From an uncultured Bacteroidales bacterium (GTDB lineage: Bacteria > Bacteroidota > Bacteroidia > Bacteroidales > UBA3663), in contig CAJOLH010000020.1 in assembly GCA_905235375.1 (NCBI GenBank), forward strand, positions 1 through 48,000: DNA of 48,000 bases. Direction: 5' to 3'. Each line of letters starts with the position of its first letter. Position 1 is the first letter of the stretch. The translations under genes and the position numbers were made by a program. Below, in pieces: positions 24,918 through 33,506 of this stretch. Under the pieces are notes generated by a model. The model worked only from the letters and a program-made list of their open reading frames with translations, did not search any database and was not told where the DNA came from.

Positions 24918-26438
24918 ATGTCTGTACTCAACGTCCTTGTGCGTCGCTACAGGAATCTGCGTAACCCAGCCAATCTCAAGACGGTTTTGGGTGGTTTCGT
25001 GGCGCTCTTTGCCTATTTCGGCATTTTGTTGATGGATCCTGCTGTCTATGGCCTTCCCAACCTGACAGCAGTCGAGGTTCGTGTAGTGGCAATCTTCATC
25101 ACCGCTGCTATCCTCTGGCTGACGGAAGCTATTCCTACGTGGTGTACTTCGGTACTCATCATTGTTGTGATGCTGCTCACCGTGTCTGATTCCTCGTTGT
25201 GGTTCATGAAGGTCGCTACGGCGAAGGATCCCATCGAGATACAGCAGCAATATGGTCTGGGCATTGACTATAAGGCCATCATGGCTACGTTTGCCGATCC
25301 TGTTGTCATGCTTTTCATGGGAGGTTTCGTTCTTGCCATCGCGGTCGAGAAGGTCGGCCTTGACGTATTCATGGCCAGGGCACTGCTGAAGCCCTTCGGA
25401 ACGCGTCCGACATCTGTGCTGGCAGGTTTCATTCTGGTCACTGCGCTTTTCTCGGCATTCATCTCCAACACCGCGACTGCTGCCATGATGCTCGCTTTCC
25501 TGGCTCCTGTGCTTCGTTCGTTGCCTGGCAACAGCAGGGGTAAGGTCGCACTTGCCATGGCTATCCCGCTCGGTGCCAACATCGGTGGTATCGCTACGCC
25601 TATTGGTACACCTCCTAATGGCGTCGCCATGAAGTATCTCAACGATCCCAGTACGCTCGATATGCTGCGTGAGGCAGGGATGGACGCTCATGAGGTTACT
25701 TTCAGCCAGTGGTGCTCGTCTATGGTACCCGTGACCTTGATCACCCTCTTTATCGGTTGGATTGTGCTTCAGTTCATGTTCCCCTTCCAGAAAGGCGAAC
25801 GCATTGAAATCAAGATCCAGGGTGGTTTGCGCAAGGGCTACAAGACCTGGGTGGTTGCCATCACCTTTGCCCTTACTATCATCCTTTGGTTCACGGGTGA
25901 GTGGAATCATCTCAACGCCAATGTCGTAGCACTCGTGCCCATCTGCTGTCTCTGCCTGACGGGACTCCTGAACAAAAATGACCTTGAGAAGATCAACTGG
26001 TCGGTGCTTTGGATGGTCGCTGGTGGCTTCGCCTTGGGTCTCGGTTTCAACAAGTCAGGTCTCGCCCACGATCTTGTCACTTCCATCCCATTCGGCTCAT
26101 GGTCGCCCTTGGTAGTGCTCATCATTGCAGGCCTCATTTGCTGGACGCTCTCCAACTTTATCTCCAATTCGGCTACAGCAGCCCTTCTTATCCCAATCCT
26201 TTGCGCTGTAGGTGTGGGCATGGGTGACAAGCTCCTCGAAATCGGTGGCCTCCGTTGCCTCCTCTTCGGTACAGCTATGGCCGCATCGCTTGCTATGACA
26301 CTCCCCATCTCAACGCCCCCGAATGCAATCGCATCTTCAACAGGCATCATCAATACCTCCGATATGGCCAAATCGGGTCTGGCTATCGGCATCCTTGGTG
26401 GCATCGTAGGTTATCTGCTGCTGATTTTCCTGGGTTAA
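24918..26438 (+). CDS. SLC13/DASS-family dicarboxylate:sodium symporter
   Basis: The 506-residue membrane protein should import C4-dicarboxylates or related anions with sodium. It has the two re-entrant motifs of the family, SNTATAA (183-189) in the first half and SNSATAALL (near 413-421) in the second, along with LGANIGGIATPIGTPPNGVA and about 11 transmembrane helices. The N-terminal basic stretch (VRRYRNLRNPANLK) precedes the first helix. It is transcribed divergently from the channel/regulator operon and ends in the terminator at 26463-26503. Substrate preference between succinate, malate, citrate and sulfate cannot be settled from sequence. Confidence 0.9.
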   Translation: MSVLNVLVRRYRNLRNPANLKTVLGGFVALFAYFGILLMDPAVYGLPNLTAVEVRVVAIFITAAILWLTEAIPTWCTSVLIIVVMLLTVSDSSLWFMKVATAKDPIEIQQQYGLGIDYKAIMATFADPVVMLFMGGFVLAIAVEKVGLDVFMARALLKPFGTRPTSVLAGFILVTALFSAFISNTATAAMMLAFLAPVLRSLPGNSRGKVALAMAIPLGANIGGIATPIGTPPNGVAMKYLNDPSTLDMLREAGMDAHEVTFSQWCSSMVPVTLITLFIGWIVLQFMFPFQKGERIEIKIQGGLRKGYKTWVVAITFALTIILWFTGEWNHLNANVVALVPICCLCLTGLLNKNDLEKINWSVLWMVAGGFALGLGFNKSGLAHDLVTSIPFGSWSPLVVLIIAGLICWTLSNFISNSATAALLIPILCAVGVGMGDKLLEIGGLRCLLFGTAMAASLAMTLPISTPPNAIASSTGIINTSDMAKSGLAIGILGGIVGYLLLIFLG

Positions 26439-26462
26439 TCCGAACGACACATTGAATACAAT

Positions 26463-26503
26463 GTCCGAATTCCTTCGCTTCGAAGAAATTCGGACGTTTC
26501 TTT
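26463..26503 (+). terminator. Terminator of the SLC13-type gene
   Basis: GTCCGAATTCCTTCG (26463-26477) pairs with CGAAGAAATTCGGAC (26481-26495) with one mismatch, followed by GTTTCTTTG. It separates the transporter gene from the repeat array beginning at 26549. Confidence 0.85.
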
Positions 26504-26548
26504 GATGGATAGGCAATTGTAATAGGGATTATTCTATCTTCGGCTGGA

Positions 26549-26981
26549 GCATACAGATTTGGCAAATGAAATCTTTATGCCGCGATTGAAGCATACAGAT
26601 TTGGTAGATGAAAACTGTATGCCGCGATTGAAGCATACAGATTTGGTAGATGAAAACTGTATGCCTCGGTCGGAGCATACAGATTTGGTAGATGAAAACT
26701 GTATGCCTCGGTTGGAGCATACAGATTTGGTAGATGAAAACTTTATGCCGCAGTCGGAGCATACAGATTTGGTGGATGAAAACTGTATGCCTCGGTCGGA
26801 GCATACAGATTTGGTAGATGAAAACTGTATGCCTCGGTCGGAGCATACAGATTTGGTAGATGAAAACTGTATGCCTCGGTCGGAGCATACAGATTTGGTA
26901 AATGAAAACTGTATGCCTCGGTTGGAGCATACAGATTTGGTAAATCAAAACTGTATGCCACAATCAAAGAATACAGATTTG
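26549..26981. repeat. 42-bp tandem array of alternating inverted arms (10 units plus a partial one)
   Basis: Units start at 26549 and every 42 bp to 26927, with a degenerate start at 26969. Each unit is GCATACAG, a 16-nt segment (ATTTGGTAGATGAAAA in most), CTGTATGC and a 10-nt segment (CTCGGTCGGA in most). The two 8-bp arms are reverse complements, so every arm can pair with its left or right neighbour, forming hairpins with 16-nt or 10-nt loops. Units 1 and 5 carry CTTTATGC in place of CTGTATGC. Because 42 is a multiple of 3, frames stay open across it on both strands; the plus-strand frame reads as a 14-residue repeat, HTDLVDENCMPRSE. I consider it non-coding unless shown otherwise. Confidence 0.93.
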
Positions 26982-26984
26982 CAG

Positions 26985-27350
26985 GATATGGCAGATATAT
27001 GCGCTTGTTTCCAATACACGGCAACGGATTGTTTATGCCGTAAACTCAAAAAGGCGATAGCTTATTTTAAACAAAATTATCCTTCAGGGAAACATCTGGT
27101 GGTTTCCGGCGGTGTAGCGTCTAACACATATTTGCGGGAAAAATTAAAAAATCTCGCTTTGGCTAACCGGTTGATATTTGCCGCGCCGCCTATTCGTTTT
27201 TGTACGGATAACGGAGTGATGATTGCGTGGGCCGGGTTAGAGCGCTTCAGAAAAGGGTTGATTTCCCCATTGGATTTTAAACCGCGCCCGCGTTGGCCGT
27301 TAGACAGTAATGCCCCCAAAGCTGCCGGTGCCGGTGGTGTTAAAGCCTAA
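26985..27350 (+). pseudogene. tsaD: 3' remnant of tsaD, alphaproteobacterial in style
   Basis: From about 26985 the frame encodes the C-terminal third of TsaD, the ATPase that makes N6-threonylcarbamoyladenosine on tRNA. Visible are LVVSGGVASNTYLREKLKNL, the metal/nucleotide-site signature FCTDNGVMIAWAGLERF, and a tail LDFKPRPRWPLDSNAP...AGAGGVKA. That tail is what I expect from alphaproteobacterial TsaD, not from Bacteroidales. The first two-thirds, including the HxxxH metal motif, are missing; upstream, the frame runs straight into the 42-bp array, from which an ATG at 26559 would give a 263-residue hybrid. I regard this as a transferred, non-functional fragment. It ends at a stop directly before the terminator at 27351. 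Confidence 0.8.
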
Positions 27351-27384
27351 AAATAAGGCGCTGACTAATGTCAGCGCCTTATTT
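27351..27384. terminator. Bidirectional perfect-stem terminator
   Basis: AAATAAGGCGCTGA (27351-27364) and TCAGCGCCTTATTT (27371-27384) form a perfect 14-bp stem around CTAATG. It begins on the base after the tsaD remnant's stop and also faces the end of the minus-strand lipoprotein gene (27404). Confidence 0.9.
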
Positions 27385-27403
27385 ATAACTAGGGATATGG
27401 AGC

Positions 27404-29551
27404 TTAAAAAGGAGGACTCTCTGGGTCGTACGTGATAAAATAAAGTTTTATTTTAAACACGAACGGCTGGTCCCATCCGAGCATCCAACCGGTGCAGGTA
27501 TGCACGAAAGATTTTGCTTCTTTGCCGTCCGGTAAAACGGTTGTTCCGGTGGTGATATCAAAATTGATGTCCGGTTCATAGCTAACGTCGTCAACATCGT
27601 TTTCATCACCTAAGAAACTGATTATCCGCTCGCCATTGATGACATCCTTCGCATAGTATATGTCATTATACCATATGAAGTTGATGTTAAAAAACATTAA
27701 CCATCTACCATCATAGTATATCCTCGCATGGTGACATGGTGCAAGATTGGTCATATACCAACCGGGTTGCGGATGTTCAAAATCATAACCGAAATACCTC
27801 GTCCAATCAGCGGGATCAGGTCCGTCTTCACCATAATCTTTCAGAGTGATTTTTGCCGTATCCGGTACGGCTATGACTCTGGATATGGTCACGTTACAAT
27901 ATGTCTCATCTACTAATTCATCTTGATTGGCAAAAAAGTACACCGTTTCACCGTTTATATCTTGCTTTACCTCTCCGTATTCCGAGTTTCTAGCCGTTAA
28001 ATCATTGAGTGACCAACTTACAGGATGTGACATACCGTAAATTTCCGCTGTATGCACAGAACCGTCGGAAAATATGGTATCTACCAACAATTTATATTGG
28101 TAGGCCAATGGTATGTTATCATGAGGATCCCACCAAACAGGCGTGGCCGGAGATGGCTTGCGATACCTGATATCGACTATCTTTGCTGCCTCAATAGGGA
28201 TGGCAGCAATGTATTTTACTACATACTGCACGCGTTCACTTTGAGGTTCGCTGGCGTTAACAACCGTCAATTCTTGGCCAATGGTCAGCGTCACAGCGTA
28301 AACCTTGGCTGTCTTGGTAGTTGCCTTTTCGGTCACCTGAAGATTGATTTCAGGAGAAGCGATTGCCAAAGAAGGAAAGACGACTTCCGTGCCCTCAATC
28401 ATAATCGGCTGGTAAAGCTGATAACCATAGTTAACCATCACCTTGTGACCGGCGATATTCCAGGCATATAAACCGGTATTTTCTACGGGATTCGTGCCGG
28501 AAGTTGCAACAACCGGGTCAAAGGGAACTGCATTTAAATCTGCAACATCCTTTATCCACAGAGTATCCGCCTCAGCATAAACCTTAGAAAAGGCCTTGGG
28601 TTCGTACTTAATTTCCATCCCCGTACGATTGGGAATAGAAAAATATTGGTACGAAGAAACACCGCTCCACTCAAGGGAAAGGGTATCCCCCAGAGTGACC
28701 TCAAAAGGCGAGGTACTACCAGTGCCGGAATGATGACTAAGTTCATACGAGAACTCAGTCTTCGGGTCCGGAATCTCTGTTGTGGATTCAACAACGCCGA
28801 TATAATCCACTTTGAAATAGAGGGATTGCGTCTTGGCTTCCTTCGAATTTACGCTGGTGAGATCGACGGTGAATGACACGCTGACCACGTAAGCCGTGGT
28901 GTCGTTGATCGAGCCGGCACGCGTCGATGGAGCAAGCGGGCTCACACTAATGCCAACAACCCTGGCGGGTGCAGCCGCAGCCTCGCTCTCATTGGCCTCG
29001 GGTTTTCCTATCTTGGCAAGTCCATCCTTGAGGTAAGGCAAAAAGACCGACTTGCCCAGCGAATTCACGTGGGTATAGATCTCGTACGCATGGTCGAAAG
29101 TGATTTCGTTGCCGCCTACGTTGAACGTCTGCAGCTGCTGCACGGTCTTCTTCTCGCCGGCAGTCGCCGTGGTGGGGTCGCTTTTGCTCTCGTTATGCTC
29201 TAAGAGTGCCTGCAGGTCCTTGGCATAGAGCGTATCCTTGGCTACCGAAAGCTTGATGACCGCCTTCGGTTCGCACGCGAAGACCTCACCATTCGGGTCG
29301 GTGTAGCTGGTCTTTTGCGACACCTCCACACTAAGCGTCTCGCCATAGTGAACGACAGCCGGGTCGGTGGCCGTGCCGGTGCCATTGCCGCCACCGATGA
29401 CGGGAGTGCTGTAGGTCAGTTCGCCCACGATGCCCCCGCTGGGTTGTGGCGTGGGAGGAATCTCGGGATCGTCATCCTTACTACACGCCCCACACAAAAC
29501 TACGAAAGCCAGGCTCAGGGGACATAATCGCCTGTGAATGTCATTTTTCAT
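27404..29551 (-). CDS. Large lipoprotein with a duplicated domain, unknown function
   Basis: The 715-residue protein has a lipoprotein signal with Cys23 (VVLCGAC) followed by SKDDDPEIPP, the acidic motif linked to surface export in Bacteroidota. Two related modules follow: about 38-265 (GELTYSTP...VHYGETLSVEV...KDTLYAKDLQALL...TFNVGG) and about 266-480 (EFSYELSHH...VTLGDTLSLEW...ADTLWIKDVADLN...AWNIAG). A different C-terminal region (480-715) is rich in Trp and Tyr. Base composition changes near 28840: module 1 looks GC-rich like neighbouring genes, module 2 onward more AT-rich. It starts 12 nt after a rhomboid gene, probably in the same transcript. I recognise no catalytic motif; it may be a surface binding protein. 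Confidence 0.75.
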   Translation of the reverse strand: MKNDIHRRLCPLSLAFVVLCGACSKDDDPEIPPTPQPSGGIVGELTYSTPVIGGGNGTGTATDPAVVHYGETLSVEVSQKTSYTDPNGEVFACEPKAVIKLSVAKDTLYAKDLQALLEHNESKSDPTTATAGEKKTVQQLQTFNVGGNEITFDHAYEIYTHVNSLGKSVFLPYLKDGLAKIGKPEANESEAAAAPARVVGISVSPLAPSTRAGSINDTTAYVVSVSFTVDLTSVNSKEAKTQSLYFKVDYIGVVESTTEIPDPKTEFSYELSHHSGTGSTSPFEVTLGDTLSLEWSGVSSYQYFSIPNRTGMEIKYEPKAFSKVYAEADTLWIKDVADLNAVPFDPVVATSGTNPVENTGLYAWNIAGHKVMVNYGYQLYQPIMIEGTEVVFPSLAIASPEINLQVTEKATTKTAKVYAVTLTIGQELTVVNASEPQSERVQYVVKYIAAIPIEAAKIVDIRYRKPSPATPVWWDPHDNIPLAYQYKLLVDTIFSDGSVHTAEIYGMSHPVSWSLNDLTARNSEYGEVKQDINGETVYFFANQDELVDETYCNVTISRVIAVPDTAKITLKDYGEDGPDPADWTRYFGYDFEHPQPGWYMTNLAPCHHARIYYDGRWLMFFNINFIWYNDIYYAKDVINGERIISFLGDENDVDDVSYEPDINFDITTGTTVLPDGKEAKSFVHTCTGWMLGWDQPFVFKIKLYFITYDPESPPF

Positions 29552-29563
29552 TAGATTTTTTAT

Positions 29564-30490
29564 TTATTGTTGCCTTTTATTTTTGCGTTTCGAGGCATCA
29601 AAGAGCATCTGTTTTTCTTCGGCTGTCAGCCCATCGTATCCGTGCTTCGAAATCTTGTCGAGGATGGCATCAATCCGCTCCTCGTGGCTGCGGCGATCGG
29701 CATTATAGTCCATGTCGCGCTGCTTTTCGGTGCCGATGGGACCGCGTCCACCCCCGCGAGTAGCTTTCATCTTGGGGCGGCGCAGGTCGTCGATCCACTT
29801 GCCGATGCTGTCGATGAGTTTCGAGGGCCAAGCGCAGATGTCGGTGCCCTTGCGCTCCATCCAGCCATACCACAAGCCGAAGAGAATGCCTCCGATGTGG
29901 CATACCTGACCGCCGGCATTGCTTCCATTGAAGCCCGTGAGCACTGTGAGCGCAAGGATGACGAGCGCAAGCCACTTCATCTTGACCCAAACGACTTTCA
30001 CAAACAGATTAAGCCCGATGACCTGCTGCGACTGATTCATGCCGACAGCGACAATGAGGGCGCAGATGGCACCCGATGCCCCGACGATGTAGGAGTATAA
30101 GCGATCCAACTGGAAGTAGGGGAAGACGTTGTAGCAAAGCAGGAAGAAGAGACCTGCGAAGATGCCGCTGGTGAGATAGAACGACAGTAACTGTCGGCTG
30201 GTGTGGGAGTGGAGGAAGAACTGGCCGAACCACCACAACCAAAGCATATTGAAGATGATGTGGAACGGATCCTGGCTAAGGTCTGCGTGGCAGAACATGT
30301 AGGTGAGGAGCGTCCACGGATGCATTAGGAAGTCGTTGAGGTTGGAGGGAAGGGCAAGCCAATGGGTCCAGCTGTAGCCGCTCCACACGAAGAGCACGCC
30401 GACGAGCTTCCAAAGCTGCGTAAGCAGAAAGACCACTACGGTGATGTAGATGAGTTTTCCGTAGATGGGAAGAGTCTTGTATTTGATCAT
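29564..30490 (-). CDS. Rhomboid intramembrane serine protease 1, with charged C-terminal tail
   Basis: The 308-residue product has six hydrophobic segments and the rhomboid dyad: GASGA with S139 in one helix and H198 in VCHIGG in another. The first loop includes PWTLLTYMFCHAD. A cytoplasmic C-terminal tail of about 90 residues (DDLRRPKMKATRGGGRGPIG, then a helix DAILDKISKHGYDGLTAEEK) matches the short conserved tail seen in many Bacteroidota rhomboids. It starts 2 nt after the second rhomboid gene, so the pair is coupled. Confidence 0.93.
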   Translation of the reverse strand: MIKYKTLPIYGKLIYITVVVFLLTQLWKLVGVLFVWSGYSWTHWLALPSNLNDFLMHPWTLLTYMFCHADLSQDPFHIIFNMLWLWWFGQFFLHSHTSRQLLSFYLTSGIFAGLFFLLCYNVFPYFQLDRLYSYIVGASGAICALIVAVGMNQSQQVIGLNLFVKVVWVKMKWLALVILALTVLTGFNGSNAGGQVCHIGGILFGLWYGWMERKGTDICAWPSKLIDSIGKWIDDLRRPKMKATRGGGRGPIGTEKQRDMDYNADRRSHEERIDAILDKISKHGYDGLTAEEKQMLFDASKRKNKRQQ

Positions 30491-30492
30491 AA

Positions 30493-31230
30493 TCAGAAAG
30501 TCATGCGTTTATCATGTTTCCACAACATGATGAGGATGAATCCGAAGAGCATGCCGCCGAGGTGGGCGAAGTGTGCCACGTTGTCGCCCGCTGTGTTGTG
30601 TATGCCACAGAAGAGCTCGAAGACACCATATCCGATGACGAGCCACTTCGCCTTGAGGGGCATGGGCGGGAAGAGCAGGAAGATGGTGGCGTTGGGGAAC
30701 ATCATGCCGAATGCAAGGAGGACACCAAAGACCGAGCCCGACGCACCCACGGTGATGAATTGTTGAACGTAACCTTCACAGTAGTTGAGCAGTTCGGCGT
30801 ATGACATCGCGCTGATTTGGTCGGCAGCCACGCTCGGATTGACACTCATCAAGGCGCTCGCCATCGCATCGTGCATACCCCAACGCCAGGTGAGCTGCTG
30901 GACGAGGGCAGCGCCCACGCCGCAGACCAGATAATAGATGAGGAAGCGCTGAGTGCCCCACACCATCTCGAGCAGACGTCCAAACATATAGAGCGAGAAC
31001 ATATTGCTGAAGAGGTGGGTGAAGTTGGCGTGCATGAACATATAGGTGAACGACTGCCAGACGTGATAGTTCGGCGCGTCATAATAATGGAGGCCCAGCA
31101 GATTGGTGAGATAGATTCCCTTGGTGCGAAGTACGTTGTCAGCAACGAGCATCACCACGTTGATGATGATGAGATGGAGTGTTACCGGTGTCGAGGGTGA
31201 ACCAGTGTAATTATTGTTCGAAAAAGCCAT
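30493..31230 (-). CDS. Rhomboid intramembrane serine protease 2
   Basis: The 245-residue product has about six transmembrane segments and the catalytic dyad GASGS (S164) and FAHLGG (H223), with the helix-2 HAN..HLFSN..SL motif (about 67-80). It has no long tail, unlike its neighbour. Its promoter is a -7-like TATTTTTG at 31258-31251, divergent from ftsX. Substrates of these proteases in Bacteroidales are not established. Confidence 0.93.
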   Translation of the reverse strand: MAFSNNNYTGSPSTPVTLHLIIINVVMLVADNVLRTKGIYLTNLLGLHYYDAPNYHVWQSFTYMFMHANFTHLFSNMFSLYMFGRLLEMVWGTQRFLIYYLVCGVGAALVQQLTWRWGMHDAMASALMSVNPSVAADQISAMSYAELLNYCEGYVQQFITVGASGSVFGVLLAFGMMFPNATIFLLFPPMPLKAKWLVIGYGVFELFCGIHNTAGDNVAHFAHLGGMLFGFILIMLWKHDKRMTF

Positions 31231-31250
31231 ATCGATAAGTTTTTAGGCTG

Positions 31251-31258
31251 CAAAAATA
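31251..31258 (-). promoter_or_regulatory. -7 element of the rhomboid operon
   Basis: The minus-strand TATTTTTG at 31258-31251 fits the -7 consensus, 21 nt before the ATG at 31230. No clear -33 is seen at 19-21 nt. Confidence 0.45.
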
Positions 31259-31319
31259 GTGTTTATTTCTTAAAATCGTGCCACTAAACGACGTATTTTG
31301 TTCTTTTTCATGCAAAAAA

Positions 31320-31351
31320 GTTGCTTTTCGAGCAAAAATGTATTATATTTG
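31320..31351 (+). promoter_or_regulatory. Promoter of the ftsX-uppP-truB-queA run
   Basis: GTTG (31320-31323), a 20-nt spacer and TATATTTG (31344-31351) match the consensus. The leader to the ATG at 31439 is about 80 nt. Confidence 0.75.
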
Positions 31352-31438
31352 CACCGATTTTGGGTAATTTCGGCTCTTCCGAAGTGCTCGAAAATTGTGT
31401 AGATAGAGAAACTTGATACTTGTAATCTGTCAGTATAA

Positions 31439-32308
31439 ATGAAGCGATTTTTCGGCGCAAAGTTCACTTCCACCCTCAGTATCGCCCTGGTCCTTTTCGT
31501 GCTGGGACTGATGACCATGGGAGGACTGGTGGCAGCGCGTGTGGCCAAGGAGCTGCGCGAGCGGTTCACGGTGACCATCACCGTGAGCGATGTGGCTTCG
31601 GCCGACTATGGACAGCGACTGGTGAAGCGTCTCAACCGGTCGAAATACACCGCCGATGCCGTATATGTGAGTGCAGACAGTGCCTTGAATGTGCTGCAGA
31701 CGGAGCTCGGCGAGAATCCCGCCGAATTCTTAGGCTATAATCCGCTGTCGCCCACTGTCGAACTCAAACTGAAGGCGGAATATGCAGAGGCGGACAGCAT
31801 TGAGATGATTGTGAAGGAACTGAAACGCTCGCAGGGGGCTAACATTGCGGACATTGACTACAACGACACGCTGCTCGACATGGTGAATGCCAACCTCAGG
31901 CGTTTCGCCATCGTGCTGACGGTGCTTGCGGTGGTCCTGTTGATTATCTGCGTCTCGCTCATTGGCAATACCGTGCGCCTGATACTGCATGCCGATCGAT
32001 TCCTCATCAACACGATGCGCCTGGTGGGTGCCACGAAATGGTTCATCCGTTGGCCTTTCATCAGGACGCACGTCATCTGTGGCCTGATAGCGGCATTCGT
32101 AGCCCTGTTGGCGCTTGCAGCCCTCGTCTATGGCGGAGCGAGCCGGGGCATGGCAAATGTCATTTCGGAGGTGCTCCTGCGCCCCGTCCCGCTTCTTATC
32201 CTGGTCGGGACAGTAACAGCCCTCGGTATCCTAATCCCTGCCCTTGCTGCCTGGCATGCTGCCGACAGATACATGGGCAAGTCAGTAGATGATCTCTACC
32301 TGATGTAA
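31439..32308 (+). CDS. ftsX: Cell division protein FtsX
   Basis: FtsX is the membrane part of the FtsEX complex that activates peptidoglycan hydrolases at the division site. The 289-residue product has an N-terminal helix (about 10-35), an extracytoplasmic domain (about 40-160) and three helices in the C-terminal FtsX domain, with the coupling motif NTMRLVGATKWFIRWPFI (about 190-207). ftsE is not in this window. It heads a run with DUF3098, uppP, truB and queA, an order common in Bacteroidota. Confidence 0.93.
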   Translation: MKRFFGAKFTSTLSIALVLFVLGLMTMGGLVAARVAKELRERFTVTITVSDVASADYGQRLVKRLNRSKYTADAVYVSADSALNVLQTELGENPAEFLGYNPLSPTVELKLKAEYAEADSIEMIVKELKRSQGANIADIDYNDTLLDMVNANLRRFAIVLTVLAVVLLIICVSLIGNTVRLILHADRFLINTMRLVGATKWFIRWPFIRTHVICGLIAAFVALLALAALVYGGASRGMANVISEVLLRPVPLLILVGTVTALGILIPALAAWHAADRYMGKSVDDLYLM

Positions 32309-32375
32309 CTCGGTCGAACCAATATCGGTCGAACCAATAATTGTTAATTGTTAATTATTAACTGTTAATTAAAAT

Positions 32376-32612
32376 ATGCGTCTTTGTTTAACTAAGGTAA
32401 ACTTTATCATCATGGGCATTGCAGCTCTGATGATTCTGCTCGGGTTCATCATGACTTGCGGTCCGGCAAGCACTCCCGAGCATTTCAACCCCGATGTATT
32501 CAGCAATACCCGCGTCGTCTATGGACCGAATCTCTGTTTCTTCGGCTACCTGCTGATGATTGTGGGAATCTGTGTGAAGGGTCGCAGCAAGAAGGATAGC
32601 GTAGAACAATAA
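32376..32612 (+). CDS. DUF3098 small membrane protein
   Basis: The 78-residue protein has two transmembrane helices (about 9-27 and 53-68) joined by a loop with NTRVVYGPNLCFFGY, the hallmark of DUF3098. It lies between ftsX and uppP as in many Bacteroidota, suggesting a link to envelope growth, but no role is known. The spacer before it (32309-32375) is AT-rich with TTGTTAATTG-type repeats. Confidence 0.88.
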   Translation: MRLCLTKVNFIIMGIAALMILLGFIMTCGPASTPEHFNPDVFSNTRVVYGPNLCFFGYLLMIVGICVKGRSKKDSVEQ

Positions 32613-32629
32613 ACCAATATTGAGACAAT

Positions 32630-33466
32630 ATGGATTGGTTACATGCGCTTATCTTAGGCATCGTTCAGGGCCTTACGGAATATCTTCCCGTTTCTTCAAG
32701 CGGACATCTCGAGATCGGCAAGGCACTTCTTGGCCCAGAGGCTGAGGCTGGCGGCCTGACCTTCGACATCGTGGTACATGTCGCTACGGTGTTATCTACA
32801 CTGGTTATCCTATGGAAGGAGGTGATCTGGATTTTCGGTGGATTGTTCTCTCCATTCAGGAACGGCAGAATGAACAACGAGCAGCGATATGTCGTAAATA
32901 TCCTCATTTCGATGATTCCTGTGGGCATCGTCGGATTCTTCATGAAGGACAGCATCGAGTCGCTCTATGCCGACGACAGCATCAAGCTGAAGGTGGTCGG
33001 TGTCTGTCTGCTCATCACCGCCTCGTTGCTTGCCTTGTCCCATTTCTACAAGCCGAAAGAGAAAGAGAACATTTCCCCATGGAATGCGTTCGTTATCGGT
33101 CTGGCTCAGGCTTGTGCAGTGTTGCCGGGATTGTCGCGCAGCGGCTCGACCATTGCCACGGGACTGCTGCTGGGCAACAGCCGCTCGTCGCTTGCCCAGT
33201 TCTCGTTCCTGATGGTCATCCCACCTATCCTGGGTGAAGCATTGCTCGACTTCAAGCATATCGTTGCTCCTTCTGCCGAATATCTGGCTTCGCACAACAT
33301 GAGCGAACCGATAGGCCTTGTGCCGCTTGCTGTCGGTTTTGTGGCAGCCTTCGTAAGTGGTTGCTTTGCCTGCAAGTGGATGCTGGCCCTGGTCAAGAAG
33401 TGCAAGCTTATCTACTTTGCACTCTATTGTGCGCTGGCTGGTATTTTGACCCTTGTTTTCCTCTAG
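32630..33466 (+). CDS. uppP: Undecaprenyl-diphosphatase
   Basis: UppP removes a phosphate from undecaprenyl diphosphate, recycling the lipid carrier used for peptidoglycan and O-antigen. The 278-residue membrane protein carries both family motifs: [14 protein letters not shown] (about 14-27) with catalytic Glu and His, and PGLSRSGST (166-174). About eight transmembrane helices are predicted. It starts 17 nt after the DUF3098 gene. Confidence 0.95.
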   Translation: MDWLHALILGIVQGLTEYLPVSSSGHLEIGKALLGPEAEAGGLTFDIVVHVATVLSTLVILWKEVIWIFGGLFSPFRNGRMNNEQRYVVNILISMIPVGIVGFFMKDSIESLYADDSIKLKVVGVCLLITASLLALSHFYKPKEKENISPWNAFVIGLAQACAVLPGLSRSGSTIATGLLLGNSRSSLAQFSFLMVIPPILGEALLDFKHIVAPSAEYLASHNMSEPIGLVPLAVGFVAAFVSGCFACKWMLALVKKCKLIYFALYCALAGILTLVFL

Positions 33467-33506
33467 AATCTCTAGAAACTCTAGATAATCTAGATATTCA
33501 GGAAGC
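33467..33506. repeat. CTAGA-rich repeat spacer between uppP and truB
   Basis: Together with the last uppP codon, the spacer contains four spaced copies of TCTAGA or CTAGAT over about 45 bp. It has no coding content. Confidence 0.7.

Noticed and set aside
26549..26981. CRISPR array
   Set aside because: The 10-nt and 16-nt segments between the arms are conserved across units and far too short for spacers, and no cas genes are present.
26559..27350. Real 263-residue gene made of HTDLVDENCMPRSE repeats plus a TsaD tail
   Set aside because: The repeat part is open on both strands merely because 42 is divisible by 3, and the TsaD part lacks the first two-thirds of the enzyme. It may be translated, but I have no sign that it is a functional gene.
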